Shown here: piece after piece, positions 36,687 through 46,300 of the stretch
Numbering within the stretch: position 1 is the first letter of the stretch
How the letters are laid out: the number at the start of each line of letters is the position of its first letter
Assembly: GCA_037447605.1 (NCBI GenBank)
Contig: CM074813.1
Coordinates: 1,251,024-1,302,897, forward strand
Direction of reading: 5' to 3'
Origin: Zygnema circumcarinatum
Taxonomy: Eukaryota > Streptophyta > Zygnematophyceae > Zygnematales > Zygnemataceae
Length of the DNA: 51,874 nucleotides
Notes under the pieces: generated by a model
What the model was told of the DNA's origin: nothing
The model's input: only the letters and a program-made list of their open reading frames with translations
Database searches by the model: none
Made by a program: the position numbers and the translations under genes

Positions 36687-36968
36687 ATTTCCTGAAATCT
36701 CGCACGCGAGTACCGTACTGCTCAAATTTCGAATGGTTTGAACCGACGGAGGGGGATCAGTGCCAATTCATTTCCGCCAAAAATACGCGTCCAACGCTAG
36801 CGCGGGTCCTTATGTCGATGTGGTATTGGTTGTGAAGATTGGGAGACGATGTGGAATTGGTCTCATGCATGGCGATGCCCTCAAATGTACATGGACAAAG
36901 TCATCACTTTCTTGGTTGTGAAGTCGCAAGCAAACACTGCCACGCCAACAATGTGACGTGAGATCAAT

Positions 36969-37030
36969 CAGTGGCGGATCCGGCATTTTTGCTGAGGGGG
37001 GGCTAAGCCTATTTTGAGGGGGAGCTCAAC
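36969..37030. mobile_element. Possible transposon terminus
   Basis: The sequence CAGTGGCGGATCC followed by a G-run and GGGGCTAAGCC resembles the ends of hAT-like DNA transposons seen in many eukaryotes. I did not find the matching inverted end or a target duplication, so this may be a degraded fragment. Confidence 0.25.
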
Positions 37031-37207
37031 CTTCTTCAGCATAAAATACATAAGAAAAAATAAACGTTGTAAAGCGAAGGAATTGCGTTGACCATAGTAG
37101 CTTTATATGGTTTACAGGGTTCATTCGCATGGTTTTACAAGTCCGATATGTCGTACTGATTTGGCAGTCGTATACGGGATCCCTCAACACTTTCCTACTT
37201 TGTTGCC

Positions 37208-37333
37208 CTTAGGCGTAGCTTTCCGCTCCTAGCTTTTTCTTTTCTCCTTAGGTCCTTTGTGATCAGTTCCTCGTGGTTCCCCATCGTAATTTTGTCCATG
37301 TACATTTGATGGCATCGCCATCGTAAGATCAAT
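37208..37333 (+). repeat. Dispersed repeat, copy without insertion
   Basis: This block (from CTTAGGCGTAGCTTTCCGCT to CATCGCCATCG) recurs at about 42088-42123 plus 43068-43166 with many identical runs, including TCCATGTACATTTGATGGC. The second copy is split by the foldback element, so this one is a paralogous empty site. The repeat family itself is not recognised. Confidence 0.75.
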
Positions 37334-38028
37334 GCCGCATCCTTCACCCTTTCCTACTAAATACAAGCTGACTGAAGTTTAAAGAAACGTCTCCATCTGA
37401 GCTGGTTTCTTCAACATCATGAGGCATAAATAAAATGATGCATGCGGCAGAGCTCCAGGTTGAACATCGAAAAACTAGATGAGGGAAGGGGAAAATAACT
37501 TCTATTAAAGTTAGCACCTACATTAGAAGGGCCTGACATAATTTTTTTGGCACAATTTTCTACCACCCATTGCCTTTTTTCTGCCGAACTCACAGCTAAG
37601 AAAGAATCGCGCTATAAGTTGGTCCACCCAAACAAAAATTAAGAGGTTGCGCATGTAATTGTGCGGACCGATGCTAATGTGAACTTACCAATTGAAATTA
37701 AGACAAAAATAACTCTGTCCTGCAATATGAGTTGGATTGAAGGTGAGTCAAAAGAAGTCAGCGCGTTTCTTAAATCTATACAAGAGAAAATAACTATTTA
37801 CCTCGTGGTTGTAAGTGAGCATCAATTGTGCCTTGAGCTTATACGGGGCTTTGCGTGCGCCTTCTGCCTCCTTCCCAAGCTGGATATGGCCACCACCACA
37901 ACACAAGCCACAACAAGCTCAATAAATTACAAAAAATTGCATCACTCGTATGCTAAGGACTAAGACAAGGCGTCACGAGTTGAGAATGTGAGCGAAAGTT
38001 CGAGGCAAGTCCTAACACAGCCCTTTTT

Positions 38029-41000
38029 TTATAGAGCAACGTGCAAGACAGGCTCGAGTGTAGGCTGGTCCAATACCCAAATTGTCGTCCACGTTTCCTT
38101 GCTGACGGAGTGATGGCCTGCCTTCAACTTTAAGTGTGGAGAGGGGCGATACTTATACTCTGCTTCCCATGCCACCTCCTGGAAATGATACGTTGCACTG
38201 CCCACCACATACAGCAGCAACGGGAACAGTGGCATCACCAACGGAACAGGGTTCAAATAGTGAAGCAATGCCAAGTGGTGCAAATGCCGATCAAGCACAA
38301 ATGTTGGGCTCACTACATTGAATATTCGTGCATGAGCGGTTATGCACTGACGGATAGTCTGTTGGGTTTTCAATGCTTTCATGGAACATCCTGGAGCCAA
38401 ATAAGAGTTGATTGAGCCACCGTTGCTTGTAGTGAACGAAAGCAAAAAGGTGCGCATATGTCTAGAACGCTGCTTTCCCCAGCTATCAAGCTGAAACGGC
38501 AATAATCTAACGTGTCAAATTCGTGCAGATGATTAGTGCAAAGAAAGACCGTCTGAGGCTTAGTGGCCCTACTTTACATTCGCTTTTTGAACATAATGAA
38601 TCGCTCTGACTGGGCTGAGAATTGCCGTTGCCAATACAGAAGTAATGATTGCGCAAGGAGAAACCGTCTTTAGCTCTCACCTTATTTTGCTGAAGTCATC
38701 AAGGCGTCGCTTGAAAGTGAGAGCGAGTTCGGATGAAGGCAGGGAAAGAGTGGGTTTGAGAGTGACGTCAACGTCCTGCAGAGATGTGCTTCATAAATTT
38801 CAATTATAGGAGCAGGCGAACATAGAAAACTATTCAAAATTGATTTGAAAATTGTTGAAACGCTGGCAAGCCACTCAAGAAAGTACCAGATGCATATGCA
38901 ATTTCAAGAGTAAAAAGGTACATGATGGAGTTCTAGTTTACCATACCTTGTATTTAAGAACAAGGTCCACCTTCCTTTCTGTGTTCACATACTCCACTCT
39001 CCCATGCAGATGCCTCCTTAAGCGAGTGGCTAAAAAGCCTCCATACCGAGGCTCTGCCTCATCACCGTATTCCTCGTCGTCGCTGTTGCTCACATAAAAG
39101 AGTCGGCCATGGGGGAAGTCGAGTGTCGAACTCCATTTGACGCCAGGCATCTCCTCATCAGCCTCGTCTCTGCTCTTGCCTTTCCTCGTTTTGAGGAGCA
39201 TTCCTTTCTGCAAAATAGCAGCCATCAGAGTGGTCAGAATGATTCAGTGGATAACGAACATCTGAAATCCTTCCTTAACTCATACAAATTCTCATCACAC
39301 AAGGTTTCTTAAATGTCTTTCTCCCTACAGTAAGTTTAGAATGCATCAATCAAGTCCATTTTACCAGCCATCAACTTCACCATCGCAACGACGACGACTT
39401 TGATTGTTAAATGGCCAATCAAAGGCTTCAGATATTTTAGTTGGGCTGGAGAATTAAAGGAATGACTACCAATGACCGCTAATAAAATAGGACGTTTGAA
39501 AGTTTACCAAAGGTCGTGTGGAAAAGTCAGCGGCCAGCTCGGCGCTCAATTCACCAAAAGCAGATACCCTGGCCAAAAGGCTGCCCATCTCCTCCTGCAA
39601 AAGGAGCCCCATCAGCAAGCTTTTCACACATGTAGCCTTTTGGAAACCTGTGGGGAGAGGAAGGTGAATGGCGTAGGTCAGCATCAAGTTACATCAAATG
39701 CCATCTATGTTATGCAGATGGCTTATCTCCTCTAGAGTTTGCTATATGCATGGGACACCTTCCCACTATTCAACGGCTAAAGAGCTTACTAAGGAGTTCA
39801 CGGCTACGGAAAGGAGCATATGCACATTGATTTGCATATCAACTGCCATCGTCTGTGAGCAATGAGAAGAGTTTGGTCGGCCTTCTTTGACCTCGTTCTT
39901 TATGGGAAAAGGAGTGAACATAGGTAGAGCTGTTCATGCAAGGGTGCATAATGTGCTCCCAAAGGCGGGGCAAGGAGGGGTATCCGGGATAAGTATCGGG
40001 GCATGTGCCTATCTAGCAGGGAAGAAAGAAACGACAGGATGGAGCTTTGTGTCCCTTACAAAGGAAGGCCAACAGTTCTGCAGCGAGATAAGACGTGGAT
40101 ACAAAGGAATGCCATCAAGAAGGAAGAGAATGAGAGAATGAGGCCTCGTCGACATGCTTGTGCAGGCTGAAGTTCCAGATGCTTGTGCATCACCGAGGAA
40201 GCAATACTCATTCTGAGCATCTATGAGTGCTGCTCATTCCAACTCAAGCCTCCAAGGGCAGACAACCACTCGCCTTGACCTGCCCGATCCGCCCAGCGAC
40301 CTGCCCGACATCGTGACTTTAGGTCTGAGGAAAGGCAATCCAAAAGTCAAAGTTGTACCTTCACAAACTGTTTGTACACAATGTGGGCATGAGGTCCCAC
40401 TTTTGCTTCTGCTCCGACGAGAGCACTCCGATCCTCTACATTGTAATCGATAAAAAAGTGCTTTGTGAAAACGCCTAAGACGGGGTGTTGCAGCACACTC
40501 TGGGTCCATCCACCTCTATTGATGCCATCGAAATGAACCTGAAATCAAAAAGTAGAGAAAATTCATTCCCTTTACTAGAGAAACATACATAAATGAAATT
40601 GAGAATGAATTTTGGCCCTATTGGCATCAATGCAAACTGCACGTACTGGTTCACGTCGACAGCAATTGATTCACTCACAGAGACAGTATGCGCGAATATC
40701 CACGACACATGCACAAGGATATACGAATACAAGACGTATAGCTCGTCTCTATAAAATAACAAGCAATCACTATCTTAACAGCACAATAGACTGTTGCAGC
40801 TTTGAACTAGGATGCATCCAATTTTCAGCAATCCTGCTTCGTTCCTGCAATGAGGGCCTTAGCTCCAATGCTCAGCAAAGCCGACCGGTTCGACGACGTT
40901 TCAAGAGTTTTCATATTAAGAAGCACTTTGGACTAACTTCAATCTATGCTCGTTTGCGTTTGCGTAAACTAGACTGAAATTTTGGGAAATCTACATGTGA

Positions 41001-41402
41001 GACAAAAGAGTGGATGTTCAAACCCCAAATGCGCACGAGTGCACGATTTTCATGGTGGCATTGGAAGCGTCCATCCGAAAAGCAAGTACATACACTTAAA
41101 TCTGGTTCTAACAGGCTTTCAAAATCGTCAACACGGGCACGTCCCTGCAGGTCCTGTCTGTTGCAGCTTGTACCAACCGTTCACCTTCTTCATACTGAGA
41201 ACATACATTTATGTCTGCCAACGACCAACGAGCGATGCCTGCTGCCAAAAAGCGAGCGTGAGGAAAGGAAGGCCACCTGACAGGAGGCCTTGAGCTTGGC
41301 GAGGCCACCCAGCAAGCGCGCGGAGGCCTTGGCCAGCGTCCGCTGCGACTCGCTGTCGTACTCAAGGGAGGTGCGCACCGCATGCTCGCGCCCCCCCCAC
41401 AT
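38029..41402 (-). CDS. OEP37: Chloroplast outer envelope pore protein, OEP37 type
   Basis: OEP37 is a beta-barrel cation-selective channel of the plastid outer envelope. Six exons join in phase: 41402-41277, 40538-40359, 39594-39508, 39207-38947, 38775-38681, 38197-38029 (305 aa, against about 340 in Arabidopsis). Blocks aligning with my memory of that family are EYDSESQ...LLGGLAKLKAS, LGVFTKHFFIDYNVEDRSALV, LHGRVEYVNTERKVDLVLKY, LSLPSSELALTFKRRLDD and the C-terminal YHFQEVAWEAEYKYRPSP, LKLKAGHHSVSKETWTTIWV. An acidic, Asp/Glu-rich insert (SDDEEYGDEAE) lies mid-protein, at the place where homologues also carry a Glu-rich loop. The start is uncertain: 41402 is the nearest in-frame ATG, but the frame is open through a polypurine tract to a GTG at 41489. 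The C-terminus is shorter than in Arabidopsis. Confidence 0.85.
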
Positions 41403-41632
41403 TGCTCTTCCCTCCCTCCCCCCTCCCCTTCTCTCTCTCCCTCCCTCTCCCACTCCCACTCGCTTCCCCTCCCCCTCCCCTCTCTGCACCTCGCCCTGTG
41501 CCCAGCGCGAGTGGAGTTAACCTGCTCCAGTTTAAACCTGCGCGGGTGGAATCCGATATGCGCACATCCACGATACGTTTCTACCGGGGTCCACATCGGA
41601 CACGGGTGGTAGCAAGTGAGTACGGCAGGTGA

Positions 41633-41646
41633 CGTGGCATGCCACG
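41633..41646. promoter_or_regulatory. Perfect palindrome with UPRE-like site upstream of OEP37
   Basis: CGTGGCATGCCACG is a perfect 14-bp palindrome about 230 bp upstream of the OEP37 start. Its left side extends to TGACGTGG (41630-41637), a match to the unfolded-protein-response/ACGT bZIP site. It holds no CCAAT partner at N9, so it is not an ERSE. Confidence 0.5.
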
Positions 41647-41795
41647 CTGGCACACGGCCGTCCGATACCGTCCGATCTGCTGTTGCTGACATGCCGCCCG
41701 TCCGATGAGGATAGAGGCAGTTCACGTGGCACTTACCGACACCCCCCAACGAGCTTCGCCCGGCAGCCAGCCTGCAGGGGATGTCCATCGCTTTG

Positions 41796-41857
41796 CCGGT
41801 ACCATACCGTACCGCACCGTACCGTTTTGGTACAGTACTGTACTTTACCGTACCGTA
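41796..41857. repeat. Degenerate TACCG/GTACCG repeat
   Basis: About 62 bp built from TACCG and CGGTA-type units (GTACCATACCGTACCGCACC, then TTTTGGTACAGTACTGTAC). Because GTAC is self-complementary the block can fold in several ways. Further dyads follow at 41883-41903 (TTCAGTAC arms) and 41911-41926 (TTAGTTAGCTAACTAA). Confidence 0.6.
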
Positions 41858-42115
41858 GGCCATTCCAGGAAGAATCATAATCTTCAGTACCGGTAGTACT
41901 GAAAACGAAATTAGTTAGCTAACTAAGCTTGCAAGTCAACATTAACTAAACCATGGCTCGAGTTAGCCAACCAGTGTTAGTTATTTAGGTGTTGTACAAA
42001 ACCAGCTTTAGTTAGCGAAGGATCTCTAGTTAGCAGATAAGTGCAAACTTAGTAGCCAACGAGTGAGCACTAGGGCTGCGTTGTTGTGCCTAGGCGTAGT
42101 TTTCCGCTCCTAGCT

Positions 42116-42123
42116 TTGTTTTA
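42116..42123. repeat. Left target site duplication (TTGTTTTA)
   Basis: TTGTTTTA at 42116-42123 is repeated exactly at 43068-43075, directly outside the two ends of the foldback element. Eight bases is the length made by hAT-type transposases. Confidence 0.8.
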
Positions 42124-43067
42124 GGGTAGTGATATTTCCACCCCTTTTTTGGATCCAAACACCCCTTCCCGGCCGGGCAGAGTTCAAAAGGGATTAAAAA
42201 CAGAAAATGCTTTTTTCACACCTTTTTGGAATCGATACCCAGCTTCTTCCGTCGGCTGATTTTATTTTTGCTAACCAAGGAAAATGATACCCCGTCACCG
42301 CATTTTGAATACTGTATCCCGCCTCCCTGTATTTTTTTTTGCGGGAAAGAAATATCTGCCTGCCCGAATCCGCTCGGAGCGGCAGATCCGTCCGCCACGA
42401 GATCGTTCGCGGGTGTCCGTCCTTCACACGTGTGTGTAAATCGCAGCGGTCGATTCCCTCGCAGATCGCACCACTGCAGATCACCGTTCGATCTGCAGCG
42501 GGGCTCGATCTTAGCGAATGGAAAGCGCCCACGAGTCCCGCCAAAGCCGGATCGCACGTGCGAGTGCGCGCGTCCCTCGGCCTGAGATCTCGTCATTGTT
42601 AGCTCCCAGCCAATCAATATCTGCCACGTGTTAAATTTTTGACGTGGAAAATTTTGATTGGTTTAAGATCTCAATGTACGAAATTTTGGGTTCCTCAAGT
42701 TCGACCGTACGACATTTGTACGGACAAACTTTTAAGAGGACTTTGGCGGGATACGTGGGCACGTGCCATGCGCTGTGACCGAGCCCGGCTGCAGATCAAA
42801 TAGTGATCTGCCGTGTTGCGATCTGCGAGGGAATCGACGGCTGCGATTGACCGCACGCGTGAAAAAAAAATCAGGTAGGCGGGATATTCAAATGGGGTGA
42901 CGGGTTATCATTTTCCTTGTTTCGCAGAAATAAAATCTGCCGATGGAGGGTGGTATCGATTCCAAAAAGGTGTGAAGAAAGCATTTTCCGTTTTTAATCC
43001 TTTTTCAAATCTGCCCGGCCGGGAAGGGGTGTTTGGATCCAAAAAAGGGGTGGAAATATCACTACCC
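42124..43067. mobile_element. 944-bp foldback (long inverted repeat) non-autonomous DNA transposon
   Basis: The ends are reverse complements: the first 58 bp, starting GGGTAGTGATATTTCC, match the last 58 bp without a mismatch. Similarity then continues with substitutions and small indels almost to the centre, with one extra block of roughly 80-90 bp only in the left arm (about 42335-42430). The symmetry axis falls near 42635. No protein is encoded; open frames are short and mirror each other. The 8-bp duplication TTGTTTTA flanks it. This suggests a hAT-like MITE of foldback type, though the GGGTAG terminus is not a standard hAT end. It lies 289 bp upstream of the ABC1-lactamase ATG. A read-through transcript would form a hairpin of about 430 bp. 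Confidence 0.85.
42610..42661. promoter_or_regulatory. Palindromic double ER-stress element (copy C) at the apex of the foldback element
   Basis: CCAAT (42610-42614)-N9-CCACG (42624-42628) faces CGTGG (42643-42647)-N9-ATTGG (42657-42661). Both half-sites are perfect ERSE matches. The pair is centred on the symmetry axis of the 944-bp element. It sits about 695 bp upstream of the ABC1-lactamase start and also contains TGACGTGG, an unfolded-protein-response bZIP site. Confidence 0.75.
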
Positions 43068-43075
43068 TTGTTTTA
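43068..43075. repeat. Right target site duplication (TTGTTTTA)
   Basis: Exact copy of 42116-42123, directly abutting the right end of the foldback element. Confidence 0.8.
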
Positions 43076-43355
43076 TTGTGTTTCGGTCCTTTGTGACCAG
43101 TCCTTCGTGGTTCCACATTTTGCCTTTATCCATGTACATTTGATGGCCTCGCCATCGCGAGTTCAATGAAAGTTTGCTCCCCCTTTTGTGAGCACTGTTG
43201 CTGGTGATTATGGTTACGTGGACTTGTCTCCTCCAGAGGCACTCAGGGGGCGTGGATGGCGCGCGCTGGAACGGTCGGCCATGGCGGGCTATGGTGGACA
43301 GGGAGGGCGAGGCGAGGCGAGGCGGCCGTGAGGGTGTGAGCTGTGAGGCCATGCC

Positions 43356-46300
43356 ATGAGCTCGTGGGCCCGCGCCGCTCGCTCTCTCGCCGCAAGCGCG
43401 TGGACGGCGGGCGCGCTGCTGGCCGCCATGGTGCGGGACCTCTCGCCCTCGCTGCTCAAGAGGCGCCTGAGCGTGTTTGCTGTTGCGCTCCGCGTCTTCC
43501 TCGACTACAAGGTGTGTCCTGCATGCCCTTATGTAGCCTGTAAATCGATCAGCGACAGCTCATTGTATGCTTGTCGTTCGTAGGTCAAGTAAGCAACTTA
43601 TTCTTCAACTTATCCTGCTCTGTACGCCATTGTAGCTTGATTTGTGCGCGAGGTTAAAACGCCAAACCTAGGTGAACTGGAAAAGAAGAGGCTTGCCGGA
43701 TTATGGACTTAAAATTTCCGTCAGTAGCTAAAGGTTAACGTGCATAGTTGGTGTTCTTGTTCTTCTTGGAGCGGAAGCATTTCTTATATGCCATCCGGTG
43801 CTGGTCTCCTCTCGTTTACTGCAATCCAGAAAGTGAACTGTTTATTGACTCACATGCCTCTCACTGCTAGTCGCCGGTTAAAATTAAAACTGCGATCGAT
43901 CCTGCCATTTGGACGTTAACAGATAAAAACAAGTCTGGATGCCTAACCTCTTAAGTAACTTTATCCACAATTATCATAATTGGAACACTGAGCGGTAAGG
44001 AGCTGCATGCATTTTGTGACGAATTCTAACAATTTCTTATAATTCTTTTACACCTTTTCTTTTTCTCTAAAAATGAGTGGCCTCAAGATTCTTATGCAGT
44101 GGGTTACTTGGGTGCAGGCAGCCCAACAGCGTGCGAAGTGGGTGAAGGAAGAGTGGAAAAAGGACGCCATTTGGCTGTCAGTGCATGAGCGCTCCGCCGA
44201 CAGAGTATTCACTGCCATCTGCAATCTGCAGGGCCTGTGGGTGAAGGCTGGTCAGTACCTTTCCACGCGCGCAGATGTACTTCCTGAGCCGTACGTTGAT
44301 CGCCTCAAGCTGCTGCAGGACACACTACCCCCCCGTCCCCTTGCTGAGGTACTGTCTACTGAAATTAAAAAAAAAAACGCAACTTTGTTGGGTGCACTAG
44401 AAGGACTTTACAATAGAGAAGGAGACGTTATTTATTCGAGGAGATGAGGTGGACCAGCTGGAGCAGATGCAACATATTTCGTCCCATGATAGATCCACTT
44501 GGCTGTTCGTATAACAGCCTGATGGTTTCAGATGGCTTGTCAATATTCTTCCCACCTATTAGTTGGTGATGCTGATTCCGAAGACCATGGTGTGGGGTGA
44601 GGCAGGTTCATCGCACAGTGGAGGAAGAGCTTGGCCAGCCGCTTGAGGTGGCGTTCGATTACTTTGACCCGACACCTCTCGCCACAGCATCGGTGTGTGC
44701 TCCTTTCCAAGAAAAAGATGAATTGGGGTGCAATCCTTTTGGAGCATTTTCGAAGCCGCATAGTTAAATGCTTGAATTATGGGAGAAGTGAAAGGTTAAG
44801 GCTTTAAAAGAAGGGTGGTGAAATTGACGCTGTGGGGGAGGCAGCAGACCTTACTGTTTCAATAATGGAGTCCTACGCGTAGAGTTTAGCCTTCAATGAA
44901 TTGGGTGGGTGTCAAGTGATCGCAACAGTTTCACGAGATGTGCCATGCGTGCCCTTATGTAATGTTACGGGTCATGTAAGAAGTATAGCTGGCTGTACGT
45001 TTAATGTAGTGCGTACTCATTGGACAGGTGAACCAATCCTAAACGCCGTCTCCAGTATCTTTGTAAACTTATCAAAGGTGATCGCTTTAAATATGAGAAT
45101 GTGAATCGTGGGAAGAGAGCAAAAATTGGCAGGCTGGGTGGTCGTTACAGAAGTTGTGGTGGAAGAGAAGAACGATCGTGAAAGCCCATTCTGTTTTTTT
45201 TGCAAATTTTAGCAATGCATATAATTTTTATTGGGAGCTTTGCTTTCCCTCCTCTTCGTTTATGAAGGACTTGAAGACGATACAAGAGCCACTATAGTTA
45301 AACTGATGCTCCCAGTTTGTGGGCTGCAAGTCTTCAGCTTCCACATCTCAAACAGCAGTTTGCAAGTCTAGCCCTTGAACTGCTTGTTGGAGTACTTGTG
45401 CAACATCGTTGCCGGGCATTATTGCTCACTTAATTACTACACCTTTTCTCCTTTCCTTTATGATGTTATCTCCACCTGCAGGTCTTCTCCAAGCCCTGAT
45501 GCCCAGCTAAGCTTCTTGGTCTTGCAGATAGCTCAAGTGCACAAAGCACGGACTGTGGACGGCCGGGATATTGTGGTAAAAGTGCAGCATACAGGAGTTA
45601 AGGAGCGGATTCTCCAGGCAAGCATCTCAACATAACTATTGGTTGCTATATGCCGCCTGAATGAGAATTCTCGCTTGCTAGAGATTGTTGTTTGCACTCT
45701 ATGTGGTGGGACTCCAGGCTGCTCTTTTTGGTTCTTTGCTGTTACATTTTGTCGTGTTTGTGCGGTGTGTGATAATCTTGAGGAAGAAAGTGGTTGGACT
45801 CTTTCCAAAGGTTGTGATGGTGTGCAGCTGACTGCTTAACAGCCAACCCTTTTGTTTTGAATTGATGAGGTTGGATTTGTCGCACCGTCTCTCCATGTGC
45901 TCAGGATTTGGAGAATCTACGCAGCATTGTCGAATGGGTAGCCTGGGCTGAGCCTGACTACGACTTTCAAGTGATACTGCATGAGTGGGCATCCGAGGTG
46001 CCAAAGGAACTCGATTTCAATATTGAAGCACGTAAGACAACGCATTTCGCCATTGCATGAGGTTATGAGAGGCCATGCTTTTGACGTGGGCACTGGGACT
46101 TGTTCCGGGAGTAATGCCTGCAATTGTGTCTATTTCTAGATGCCCCGGTTTGCGTAAATGGCTCCTTTGATTGTGACAGCTTATGAATGAAGCAGAATAG
46201 GCAATATGGTTACTTACATGATGAGGACAGATTTACATCTGTATCTGGTTCACCTCCACTGTTTTAAACCTTTATGGTTCCATGAAGTGCAAGCGGAATT

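Larger units (their letters stand above)
36145..38028. other. Spacer between convergent NRP and OEP37 genes
   Basis: This 1.9-kb gap holds the 3' flanks of two convergent genes. It also has a cluster of AACGG motifs (36452-36686), a transposon-like terminus at 36969, and a dispersed repeat (37208-37333). Open frames of about 85-110 codons here start at non-ATG codons and match nothing I know. Confidence 0.55.
42088..43166 (+). repeat. Dispersed repeat, copy interrupted by the foldback element
   Basis: The left part (42088-42123) and the right part (43068-43166) align consecutively with the intact copy at 37208-37333. The interruption is exactly the 944-bp foldback element plus its target duplication. 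Confidence 0.75.

Noticed and set aside
36284-36835. Open frames on both strands near the MSA-like cluster
   Set aside because: They begin at non-ATG codons, overlap each other and resemble no family I know; not supported as genes.
37661-37963. 100-codon plus-strand frame
   Set aside because: Starts at GTG, has no recognisable domain and lies in repeat-bearing spacer.
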